A DNA stretch of 64,000 nt from Arthrobacter sp. M2012083 (lineage in GTDB: Bacteria > Actinomycetota > Actinomycetes > Actinomycetales > Micrococcaceae): positions 21,744 to 85,743 of the forward strand of contig NZ_AKKK01000032.1 of NCBI RefSeq assembly GCF_000281065.1, written 5' to 3'. This document shows, in pieces, positions 7,537 to 14,738 of this stretch. Position numbers and translations under genes: made by a program. The notes under the pieces were generated by a model. That model saw only the letters and a list, made by a program, of their open reading frames with translations, had not been told where the DNA came from and ran no database searches. How positions within the stretch are numbered: position 1 is the stretch's first letter; each line of letters opens with the position of its first letter.

Positions 7537-8136
7537 TCAGGCCCAAACTCCTGAGCTACCCCGACGGTGGCTGTTCACCAGATGTGTATCAACGATGCCC
7601 ACCGCTTCCATAAGGGCATACATGGTGGTTGGGCCCACGAAAGCGAAACCCTTCTTCCTGAGTGCCTTGGACAACGCGATCGATTCAGGGGAAGTCGTGG
7701 GGATGTCCGCCAATGAGCTGGGAGTCGGCGTACTCCCGGGCTGGAACGACCACACGAATTCCACCAGGCCCCCCTCTTCGCGCAAAGAAATCGTGGCCTT
7801 GGCGTTGGTGATCGCGGCATTGATCTTTGACCTGTTGCGCACAATCCCGGCGTCAAGCATGAGCCGCTCCACGTCAGTCTCGGTGAAGGCTGCGACACTC
7901 TCCGGATGGAAGTCCAGGAAGGCTTTCCTGAAGGCGTCCCGTTTCCGCAGAATGGTGGCCCAGGAGAGGCCGGCCTGGAACGCTTCGAGGCTGATGCGCT
8001 CATACATGCCCTGCTCATCGCGGACGGGCATTCCCCACTCCTGATCGTAATACGCCTGCATGAGGGGATCCGAGGCGGCCCACAGCGGGCGCGCCAGCCC
8101 ATCCTTGCCTACGATGGTGCCGTTATCCGGGCTCAT
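7537..8136 (-). CDS. tag: DNA-3-methyladenine glycosylase I
   Basis: 199 residues. It aligns by eye with E. coli Tag throughout: PLWAASDPLMQAYYDQEWG, then LEAFQAGLSWATILRKR (the catalytic Glu region), LMLDAGIVRNRSKINAAI and LVEFVWSF, then ALSKALRKKGFAFVGPTTMY. It excises 3-methyladenine from alkylated DNA in base excision repair. Oddly, the residues that chelate zinc in E. coli Tag (Cys4, His17, His175, Cys179) are largely absent: the N-terminal Cys position is Pro, the EWG-proximal His is Tyr, and the C-terminal Cys is missing. It lies 104 bp downstream of the alkB operon on the same strand. Confidence 0.9.
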   Translation of the reverse strand: MSPDNGTIVGKDGLARPLWAASDPLMQAYYDQEWGMPVRDEQGMYERISLEAFQAGLSWATILRKRDAFRKAFLDFHPESVAAFTETDVERLMLDAGIVRNRSKINAAITNAKATISLREEGGLVEFVWSFQPGSTPTPSSLADIPTTSPESIALSKALRKKGFAFVGPTTMYALMEAVGIVDTHLVNSHRRGSSGVWA

Positions 8137-8240
8137 GCATGCTCCTCTGCAGCCGCACCGCCAAAGCGGTGGGACGATAATTCAGCTTCAAGGGCTAGTG
8201 TGCCCGGCACCTCAGACATTCTTGTAATGGCACCGCGGCA

Positions 8241-8957
8241 CTAGGACAATCCCGTAACTCTCATGGTGATGTTGATCCGCCCTCGCGAGAGGCCACAACC
8301 ATCAGGTGCCGTTCCCGGGAGGACCTTCGGAATGCCGTGATAAGCGAACCGTGACGGTCCGCCAAAGACGAAGAGATCTCCGGAGCGAAGTTCAACATCC
8401 GTATATGGCTTGGTCCGCGTCTGAGTATTGCCAAAGCGAAAGTGGCAGGTCTCCCCGATGCTGAGCGAAACAACCGGTGCGTTGGAGCGTTCATCCTTGT
8501 CCTGGTGCATGCCCATGGCGGCACCGTCGTCGTAGAAGTTCACCAGCGCGGCATCCGGTGTGTAATCCATCGCCAGCGTTCTCAGTGCTTCATCGCCTTC
8601 CACACCTGAGGTGTAGGCCGCTTCCACCGCTTGCCTCCCCAAGCGCACCATCCAGTCCGGAAAGTCGAGCACGGGACGGCCGTTGACGTCGGTGGCTTCC
8701 CTTGTGTACCGGTATGGCTGCCAGTGCCAACCAAGGCATACAGTCCTTACCGACATCTGGTGTCCGCCAGGGAGGGTCGCGGCACGCAGGGGAACCGGTC
8801 CGTGTGTCCATTCACCAAACCGCGCCACGATCCAACGTTGCTGCTCAAGCGTGAGCCAGCCAGGTACATGGACTGCGCCGGGCGCAACCAGTCGGGGACC
8901 GGCGTCGTGCCCTTCCGCCTGCAGAAGTTCAAGCGGAAACAGGGCGTCGTCACTCAT
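8241..8957 (-). CDS. alkB: AlkB-type alpha-ketoglutarate-dependent DNA dioxygenase
   Basis: 238 residues. The 2OG-Fe(II) dioxygenase core is complete: HQDKDE gives the iron ligands His151 and Asp153, AYHGIPKVLPG gives the third His (207), and RINITMRVT holds the oxoglutarate-binding Arg and substrate-side Arg. It oxidatively demethylates 1-methyladenine and 3-methylcytosine. The ATG overlaps the stop of the upstream alkyltransferase (ATGA), so it is the last gene of a tightly coupled repair operon that begins at 10619. Confidence 0.93.
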   Translation of the reverse strand: MSDDALFPLELLQAEGHDAGPRLVAPGAVHVPGWLTLEQQRWIVARFGEWTHGPVPLRAATLPGGHQMSVRTVCLGWHWQPYRYTREATDVNGRPVLDFPDWMVRLGRQAVEAAYTSGVEGDEALRTLAMDYTPDAALVNFYDDGAAMGMHQDKDERSNAPVVSLSIGETCHFRFGNTQTRTKPYTDVELRSGDLFVFGGPSRFAYHGIPKVLPGTAPDGCGLSRGRINITMRVTGLS

Positions 8958-9583
8958 GCCGCTGCCTCAAGGCGGAGCAGCGCGCGTTTGGCCTCGCTTC
9001 CGCCAAGGTAGCCGCCAAAACTGCCATCAGATTTCACTACCCGGTGACACGGCACGATGAGGGGCAAAGGGTTGGTGGCGCAGGCGGTTCCGACTGCCCG
9101 GACCGCATTGGGGCTGCCGGCAGCTTGGGCCACCTGGGCATAGCTGGCTGTGCTGCCGTACGGGATCCGAGGCAGGTGGCGTAGGACGTTGAGGCGGAAA
9201 CCGCGGCACAAACGGAAGTCCAACGTGAGATCGAACTCCGTCCTCGTGCCTTCGAAGTACTCGTCAAGTTCCCGGGCGGCATCGTCCAATCGTGCTGGTG
9301 CCTGAAGGATCCGCGGACTCACAGCGTTTGCCAGGAGCTGCAGGACGGAGTCGTGGTCTTCCAGCTCGAACGCCACGCGGACAATTCCCCGATCTGTCGC
9401 GGCCAGGAGTAGCTTCCCGACTGGGGAGTCCACAACCCTGTAAGCGATGTCCAAGGTGTGAGTGAGTTGAGCGTCGCGGGCCAACCGGGCGTGGAGGCTG
9501 GCAATGGCTGGTTCGAGTCCTGCATCCAGGGGGTGAAGGAGGGAAACGACCTCGGCGTGATCGGGGCTGAGTTCCAGGGTCAT
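8954..9583 (-). CDS. ogt: Methylated-DNA-[protein]-cysteine S-methyltransferase with N-terminal extension
   Basis: 209 residues. The C-terminal half is an alkyltransferase domain with the active-site PCHRV (Cys179) and the following GYLGGSEAKRALLRLE. An RNase-H-like N-domain (YRVVDSPVGKLLLAATDRG) starts near residue 48. Residues 1-45 are an extra helical segment (VVSLLHPLDAGLEPAIASLH) of unknown role, lying where an anti-sigma peptide might be expected after the sigma gene. It transfers O6-alkyl groups from guanine to its own Cys. Start and stop both overlap neighbours by ATGA. Confidence 0.92.
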   Translation of the reverse strand: MTLELSPDHAEVVSLLHPLDAGLEPAIASLHARLARDAQLTHTLDIAYRVVDSPVGKLLLAATDRGIVRVAFELEDHDSVLQLLANAVSPRILQAPARLDDAARELDEYFEGTRTEFDLTLDFRLCRGFRLNVLRHLPRIPYGSTASYAQVAQAAGSPNAVRAVGTACATNPLPLIVPCHRVVKSDGSFGGYLGGSEAKRALLRLEAAA

Positions 9584-10110
9584 CAGATATCACCTTTCGA
9601 GGATGTGTGAGCCAGCGACTGATGTGCCGAAAGAGCGGAGCGCAGTGTTTTCACGCCGTCAGCACCGGCACGGCGGGCAGCCTCGGCGGTGCCACCCAAC
9701 AGGGCAGCAACATCGTTGTAAGGAAGACCGGCGAGATAGTGGTAAGCCACGGCCTGGCGCTGTTTCAGCGGAAGCCTCGTGACGGCGTCGAGCAATTCCT
9801 CATGCCCGTCACCGGGAATGCCGAGGCTGGAGTGTTGTTCGGGTGGGTGGTCCACCGGCAGGGCGCGGCGGGTACCGGCACGCACATGGTCGATGCATTT
9901 GCGGTGGGCGATGGTGACGAGCCAGGCTTCAACGTTCGCCCCTGCAGGGAGGGCGGGGTAAGCCTGCAGGGCGGCCAGGAACGTATCTGACCACGCATCA
10001 TCGGCGTCGTGCACACCGAGAACTGCACGGCACACCCGAAGCACGGTGGCACCCTCTTCCCGGACCACTGCTTCGAACGGCCTCTTGTTGACCATTTGCC
10101 CTGGCTTCAT
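9583..10110 (-). CDS. ECF-like RNA polymerase sigma factor
   Basis: 175 residues from ATG 10110, which overlaps the stop of the upstream alkyltransferase (TAATG). Region 2 reads FEAVVREEGATVLRVCRAVL then DDAWSDTFLAALQAY and VEAWLVTIAHRKCIDHVR. Region 4 reads LDAVTRLPLKQRQAVAYHYL then YNDVAALLGGTAEAARRAGA, with the HTH partly Ala-rich. There is no region 3 or visible regulatory C-terminal extension. It is sandwiched between two alkyltransferase genes and coupled to both, so it probably directs transcription of DNA-repair genes. No conventional anti-sigma gene is adjacent. Confidence 0.88.
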   Translation of the reverse strand: MKPGQMVNKRPFEAVVREEGATVLRVCRAVLGVHDADDAWSDTFLAALQAYPALPAGANVEAWLVTIAHRKCIDHVRAGTRRALPVDHPPEQHSSLGIPGDGHEELLDAVTRLPLKQRQAVAYHYLAGLPYNDVAALLGGTAEAARRAGADGVKTLRSALSAHQSLAHTSSKGDI

Positions 10111-10619
10111 TAGAAAAGCTTGCCCTCCCGCACTTCTGCCGGCTCTTCCAACTCCAAGAGGAAGCGCTTGTTCCGAAGGCCCCCCGCGTATCCGGTGAGT
10201 TGTCCGTTGCGTCCCACCACGCGATGGCAAGGAATGATGATGCTTAGGGGATTGCGTCCAACGGCGGAGCCAACAGCTTGAGCAAGATGAGGATCCCCCA
10301 GCTCTGATGCCAACTCCCCATAACTGACGGTTTCACCGAAGGGAATATGTTGAAGCCGATTCCAGACTTTCTCCTGGAAGGGATTGCCCAAGGCTTCGAA
10401 GGGCACATCGAAAACCGTCCGATGGCCACCCAAATACTCTTCAAGCTCGGCTTGGGTCCGAGCGAAAACCGGGTCCTGGACGTCAACGGCATTGCCGAAG
10501 TAGTCCGAAGGGGGCATATGCCAATGACCCTCGTAAAAGATGCCCGTCAAAAACTCCCCGCGGGCAGTCAGTGTCAACTGCCCCAACGGGGAATCCAAGG
10601 TGGTGTGCCGGCTGCTCAT
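10110..10619 (-). CDS. ogt: Methylated-DNA-[protein]-cysteine S-methyltransferase
   Basis: 169 residues, a normal-length Ogt. N-domain: TTLDSPLGQLTLTARGEFLT. DNA-binding HTH: FQEKVWNRLQHIPFGETVSYGEL is characteristic (positions ~81-103). Active site: IIIPCHRVVGRNG with Cys131, followed by GYAGGLRNKRFLLELE. It removes O6-alkylguanine/O4-alkylthymine lesions by irreversible self-alkylation. It is the first gene of the ogt-sigma-ogt-alkB operon; only about 45 bp separate it from crgA, which is on the same strand. Confidence 0.93.
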   Translation of the reverse strand: MSSRHTTLDSPLGQLTLTARGEFLTGIFYEGHWHMPPSDYFGNAVDVQDPVFARTQAELEEYLGGHRTVFDVPFEALGNPFQEKVWNRLQHIPFGETVSYGELASELGDPHLAQAVGSAVGRNPLSIIIPCHRVVGRNGQLTGYAGGLRNKRFLLELEEPAEVREGKLF

Positions 10620-10664
10620 ATCTTGTAGACGTTCACGGGCACGGAAATGTGAGGTGCGGAATTC

Positions 10665-10919
10665 CTAGGAGCGCCAGCGAGTGGTCATCAGGAAGCCGAT
10701 GATCGCGATCCCAAAGCCTGCAACGATGTTCCACGAGGCCCACTCGCGGATGGGGAGTTGGCCTTCAGTGATGTAGAACGTGATGATCCAGATCAGGCCG
10801 AGAATCATCAGGCCGAACATGACAGCCTTGTACCAAACCGGGTTCGGCTTGTACTGCTGCGCTGCGGAAGTCTGCTGGGCCTGACGGGCAGGCCGCTTGC
10901 GGGGCTTGGACTCGGGCAC
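10665..10919 (-). CDS. crgA: Cell division protein CrgA
   Basis: 84 residues from GTG 10919, with AGGAGG four bases upstream deciding the start. The N-terminus is basic (ESKPRKRPARQAQQ). Two transmembrane helices follow (AVMFGLMILGLIWIITFYI and NIVAGFGIAIIGFLM), joined by a short loop with LPIREW, ending TTRWRS. This is the actinobacterial CrgA layout. CrgA sits at the septum and helps recruit division and peptidoglycan proteins such as FtsZ, FtsI and CwsA. Synteny with crgA near pknB/pknA in mycobacteria supports the call. Confidence 0.93.
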   Translation of the reverse strand: MPESKPRKRPARQAQQTSAAQQYKPNPVWYKAVMFGLMILGLIWIITFYITEGQLPIREWASWNIVAGFGIAIIGFLMTTRWRS

Positions 10920-11089
10920 GGATCCTCCTGGCTGTTCGGTTAATACCCGTTCCGCCAGCCTTGATATCCTGCAGGAAGGAAATTTCCAGCGGTTAACGGC
11001 CACACGGCGTTCCGGGTTGGTTCTAGCTGTCAAGTCTAGCCGCAACCTGGGTCCGCCCGTGCCGCCCGCGCCCTATGCAAGGAGACCCT

Positions 11090-11902
11090 GTGGCGCATCA
11101 GCAGCAGACGGCGGCTTCAGCCATGCCGTCCGCCCGCCAAGGGCAGGAACTGCGCCCGCGAAAGCGCCTCAGGGCGTCGGAGGTCATCCGAAAAATCAGT
11201 CAGATCCTGGGCGAACTGCTTATCACTGCTGGCATCGTCCTGCTCCTCTTTGTGGGCTGGGAACTGTGGTGGACCAACGTTCAAGCGGACGCAAAGCAGA
11301 CTGAGGCGGTCAAGAGTTTCGCACAGGAATTCTCCGGTCCCGTAACTCCCGCAGCACCCGCCGCACCTGTGGATTATGGGCCGCCCGTGGTAGCTCCGGC
11401 ACCGGCATATGCCGGGATGATCGGAATTATGTACATCCCCCGCTTCGGCCCCGACTACACGCGCCCTATCATCGAGGGCACCGGTTCGGACGTCTTGGAC
11501 ACCTTGGGACTTGGACATTACGGCAGCACCTCCATGCCCGGCGCGCCGGGAAACTTCGCAGTGGCGGGCCATCGCCAAACCCATGGCGCGGTACTGGATA
11601 ACATCCACACCTTGGTTCCCGGTGACAAGATCTATATCCAGACGGCTGACGGCTACTACACCTACGTCTTCCGCAATAACCAGATTGTCCTCCCCGATCG
11701 CACGGACGTCTTGATGCCCGTCCCCACCGAGGCCGGAGTGCAGCCCACGGAAAGTATCCTCACCATGACGAGTTGCAACCCGCGGTTCGGGGCACAGGAA
11801 CGCATCATTGCCTATTCAATACTGGATAGTTGGCAACCTGCCTCAGCGGGACCGCCGTCGGACATTGCCGCCCAAGTAGCCCGGGCGCACGGAAAGGGGT
11901 AA
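11090..11902 (+). CDS. Class E sortase
   Basis: 270 residues from GTG 11090, preceded by AAGGAGA; an ATG at 11075 overlaps this ribosome-binding site and is less likely. A basic N-terminus, then one signal-anchor helix (LLITAGIVLLLFVGWELWW, ~43-61). The extracellular sortase barrel has AVAGHR (His161), TMTSCNPRF (Cys229) and QERII (Arg238) as the catalytic triad. The GIMYIPRFGPDYTRPI entry strand is typical of actinobacterial class E enzymes. It anchors LAXTG-type surface proteins or assembles pili. The next small membrane gene starts three bases after its stop. Confidence 0.93.
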   Translation: MAHQQQTAASAMPSARQGQELRPRKRLRASEVIRKISQILGELLITAGIVLLLFVGWELWWTNVQADAKQTEAVKSFAQEFSGPVTPAAPAAPVDYGPPVVAPAPAYAGMIGIMYIPRFGPDYTRPIIEGTGSDVLDTLGLGHYGSTSMPGAPGNFAVAGHRQTHGAVLDNIHTLVPGDKIYIQTADGYYTYVFRNNQIVLPDRTDVLMPVPTEAGVQPTESILTMTSCNPRFGAQERIIAYSILDSWQPASAGPPSDIAAQVARAHGKG

Positions 11903-11905
11903 CGG

Positions 11906-12076
11906 ATGTACGCGTGGATCTTCCGTAATTTACCAGGCCCCCTGTGGGTGCGGATCCTGACATCCTTGGTGCTGGTGGGCGTAGCCCTGGTACTGATGGT
12001 CGAGTTCCTCTTCCCGTGGTTCTCCCAATTCACCACTTTGACCGACTCAACGATTGGTTTAGTGCAGCAGCCATGA
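11906..12076 (+). CDS. 56-residue single-pass membrane protein
   Basis: ATG 11906 to TGA 12076. The sequence begins MYAWIFRNLPGPLWVRI, followed by a strong transmembrane helix (LTSLVLVGVALVLMVEFLFP) and a short polar tail ending LVQQP. The gene is squeezed between the sortase (3-bp gap) and pabA, whose ATG overlaps its TGA. Coupling on both sides and the lack of spare sequence argue that it is real. No family name is recognised; a small partner of the sortase is possible but unproven. Confidence 0.75.
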   Translation: MYAWIFRNLPGPLWVRILTSLVLVGVALVLMVEFLFPWFSQFTTLTDSTIGLVQQP

Positions 12077-12714
12077 GCACAACAAAAATCCTTGTAGTGG
12101 ATAACTACGACAGTTTCGTTTACACGCTGGTGGGATACCTCCAGGAACTCGGTGCAGAGACAACAGTGGTCCGTAACGACGACGTGACGCTTGCCGAGGC
12201 AACCGAGCTCGCAGCAAGCCGCGACGGCGTCCTCGTCTCCCCGGGTCCTGGCACCCCTGCCGAAGCGGGCGTCTGCATCGAGCTCATCAAGTGGTGTGGC
12301 GAGGCCGCCAAGCCTATGTTCGGTGTCTGCTTGGGACACCAGGCCCTCGCAGAGGCGTACGGTGGCGTGGTGACTCACGCGCCGGAACTTATGCACGGCA
12401 AGACTTCCCCCGTCAGCCACGAAGGGAAGAGCGTTTTCGCAGGCCTCCCCTCACCAGTGACAGCGACGCGCTACCACTCACTCGCAGCAGTACGGGACTC
12501 CATCCCGGACGTCCTGGAGATCACCGCCGAGACAACCAATGGAGTGGTGATGGGGCTGCAGCACAAGACCGCTCCCCTGTGCGGCGTCCAGTTCCACCCG
12601 GAATCGGTGCTCACTGAAGGCGGATATCAGATGCTGGGTAACTGGTTGGAGTCCCTGGGCATGACCGGGGCAGCCGAACGCGCGTCGAAGCTGAGCCCGC
12701 TGATCAAGCAGTAA
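12073..12714 (+). CDS. pabA: Anthranilate/para-aminobenzoate synthase glutamine amidotransferase (component II)
   Basis: 213 residues. Class I glutamine amidotransferase: ILVVDNYDSFVYTLVGYL at the N-terminus, SPGPGTP oxyanion strand, nucleophile Cys86 in FGVCLGHQA, and the His175/Glu177 pair in QFHPES. It supplies ammonia to chorismate-using synthases for folate (PABA) or tryptophan. The genomic position next to crgA, sortase and pknB corresponds to the mycobacterial gene annotated trpG/pabA. No synthase component I is nearby, so it may serve both pathways. Confidence 0.92.
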   Translation: MSTTKILVVDNYDSFVYTLVGYLQELGAETTVVRNDDVTLAEATELAASRDGVLVSPGPGTPAEAGVCIELIKWCGEAAKPMFGVCLGHQALAEAYGGVVTHAPELMHGKTSPVSHEGKSVFAGLPSPVTATRYHSLAAVRDSIPDVLEITAETTNGVVMGLQHKTAPLCGVQFHPESVLTEGGYQMLGNWLESLGMTGAAERASKLSPLIKQ

Positions 12715-12820
12715 ATAACCCACAGACCGTCTGTCGCGGGCCGGTGACCGGAAGCGTGCGTCAAAGCGACGAAGGAGCAGCACGCAGAGGTCGGCGGACG
12801 CGACCGACGCAGAAGCCCCC

Positions 12821-14680
12821 TTACTTCTTGGTAGTCGTGGGCTTCGGCGTCGGGGTCGGTTTTTCGGTCTCTGTTGGCGTCGGGGTGGGTGTGGGCGGTG
12901 GGGCCGGGGCCTTGGCCACCGTGACAGTTACCACCTTGCCCTGGGCCACTTCAGTGTTGAACGCGTCGCTCTGAGCTGTGACCGTTCCCGCCGCAACTTG
13001 AGAGTTCTCTTGCTCCACCACTGCCATGGTCAGTCCGTTGGCCTTCAGCGCCGCTTCGGCTTCAGCCAAGGGCAACGCGATCAACTGGGGCATGAGGACC
13101 TTGCCCGTTGAAACCTGCAGCTCCACCTTGGAATCCACGGCTATGGCGCCACCAGGGGCGGGAGCCGTGCTGATCACAACGCCTGCGGGGACGGTGGGAC
13201 TGTGGGTCAGGGTGGTCACGATGTCACCTGTGATGCCGAGCCTGCGCAAAGCGTCGCGCGCGTCCGAGTCAGTGCGCCCCACGATGTCCGCCGGGATGGT
13301 TACTGAGCTGGGACCGCTGGAAATTTTGAGGATGACTTCAGCATCCTGTTCCAACATTGCGCCGGCAATCGGCGTCGTTCCGATGGTCATGTCCTTGGCC
13401 ACGGTGTCGCTGGGCTCACGCACGGACTTGGGTTTCAGTTTGGCTGTGAAGAGTTCCTGGATCGCCTGGCTTTCGGACATGTTGGTCACTACCGGTACGG
13501 CGATTTTTGCCGGGGGCGGTGGTTGCATGTTCATCAGGCTGTAGAGCCAGAAGCCACCGCCGGCCAGCACCAGAACCGTGAAAATCACCAAGGTGGCGAC
13601 CCAGGCACGACGGCGGGACTTCTGGCGCGCCGGCAACTCACGTTCGGGTGGGAGGCCCAAGGGAAGAGGCTCTTCCTGGGGCTGATCAACTGGCTCGTCC
13701 TTGAACTGCCCGGCATCGAGGAAGCCCACGGCTGTGGTGCTCAAAAGCTCTGTTGCCGGATCTTCGGGTTCCACGAGGTCGTTGGGATCGGTTGGAGCCT
13801 CACTGGCCGCCACAGCAGGCACGGGGATGCCGTTACTGGCCGCGCGCAGGGCACGGCGGAAGGCGGCAGCGTCTTGGAAGCGATCTGTCCGGCTCTTCTG
13901 GAGTGCCTTGACCAGGACTGAGTCCAGGGCTTCGGTGACTTCCGGGTTGTGGGCACTGGGCAGGTCCGGGGTCTCGCGGACGTGCTGGTAGGCGACGGAT
14001 ACGGGGCTGTCGCCTATGAAGGGTGGCCGGCTGGTCAGCAGTTCGAAAAGAAGGCAACCGGCCGAGTAAAGGTCACTGCGCGCATCCACCGTTTCACCAC
14101 GGGCCTGCTCCGGCGAAAGGTATTGGGCAGTGCCCACCACGGCTTGTGTTTGCGTCATGGTGGCAGCGGAATCGGCCATGGCACGCGCGATGCCGAAGTC
14201 CATGACCTTCACGTCGCCGGTGTCTGCACAGACCATCACATTTGCTGGCTTGATGTCGCGGTGAACGATGCCTGCGCGGTGGCTGTATTCGAGCGCTCCA
14301 AGGACTCCCAAGGTGAAGCCGATGGAGTCCTCCACTCCAAGCTCGTTGGCCTTGATCATGTCGCGCAGGGTGCGTCCGGCCACGTACTCCATGACGATGT
14401 AAGGGACACGCACGTCTTCGCCCGGGCCCCCCGGAACCGAGTATTCTCCGGTGTCGAAGATAGCCACGATGGAGGGATGGTTCAATGCCGCTACAGCTTG
14501 GGCTTCACGCTTGAAACGGGCCTGAAACTGGGGATCCCTTGCGAGGTCTGCACGCAGCACCTTGACGGCAATGGTCCGTCCCAGCAGTGTGTCGGTGCCG
14601 CGGTAGACGTCCGCCATGCCGCCACGACCGATCAGCTCGCCAAGTTCATAGCGGGAATTGAGGATGCGCTGGGAGGACAC
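12821..14680 (-). CDS. pknB: PASTA-domain Ser/Thr protein kinase PknB
   Basis: 619 residues from GTG 14680, chosen for GAGAGGAGAG upstream; ATG 14728 would add 16 residues. Kinase domain ~1-270: GRGGMADVYRG glycine loop, AVKVL lysine, HRDIKPANVMV catalytic loop, MDFGIAR, and an activation segment with TMTQTQ phospho-acceptor threonines. A transmembrane helix (VATLVIFTVLVLAGGGFWLY) is followed by three extracellular PASTA repeats that bind muropeptides or lipid II, then a Thr/Pro-rich tail (TPTPTPTETEKP). It controls growth and division by phosphorylating envelope and division proteins. Confidence 0.95.
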   Translation of the reverse strand: MSSQRILNSRYELGELIGRGGMADVYRGTDTLLGRTIAVKVLRADLARDPQFQARFKREAQAVAALNHPSIVAIFDTGEYSVPGGPGEDVRVPYIVMEYVAGRTLRDMIKANELGVEDSIGFTLGVLGALEYSHRAGIVHRDIKPANVMVCADTGDVKVMDFGIARAMADSAATMTQTQAVVGTAQYLSPEQARGETVDARSDLYSAGCLLFELLTSRPPFIGDSPVSVAYQHVRETPDLPSAHNPEVTEALDSVLVKALQKSRTDRFQDAAAFRRALRAASNGIPVPAVAASEAPTDPNDLVEPEDPATELLSTTAVGFLDAGQFKDEPVDQPQEEPLPLGLPPERELPARQKSRRRAWVATLVIFTVLVLAGGGFWLYSLMNMQPPPPAKIAVPVVTNMSESQAIQELFTAKLKPKSVREPSDTVAKDMTIGTTPIAGAMLEQDAEVILKISSGPSSVTIPADIVGRTDSDARDALRRLGITGDIVTTLTHSPTVPAGVVISTAPAPGGAIAVDSKVELQVSTGKVLMPQLIALPLAEAEAALKANGLTMAVVEQENSQVAAGTVTAQSDAFNTEVAQGKVVTVTVAKAPAPPPTPTPTPTETEKPTPTPKPTTTKK

Positions 14681-14738
14681 AGGTGTGCTCTCCTCTCGAT
14701 GCGCAGGACCTGGACGTGGCGTTGACATAGCGGCTTAC

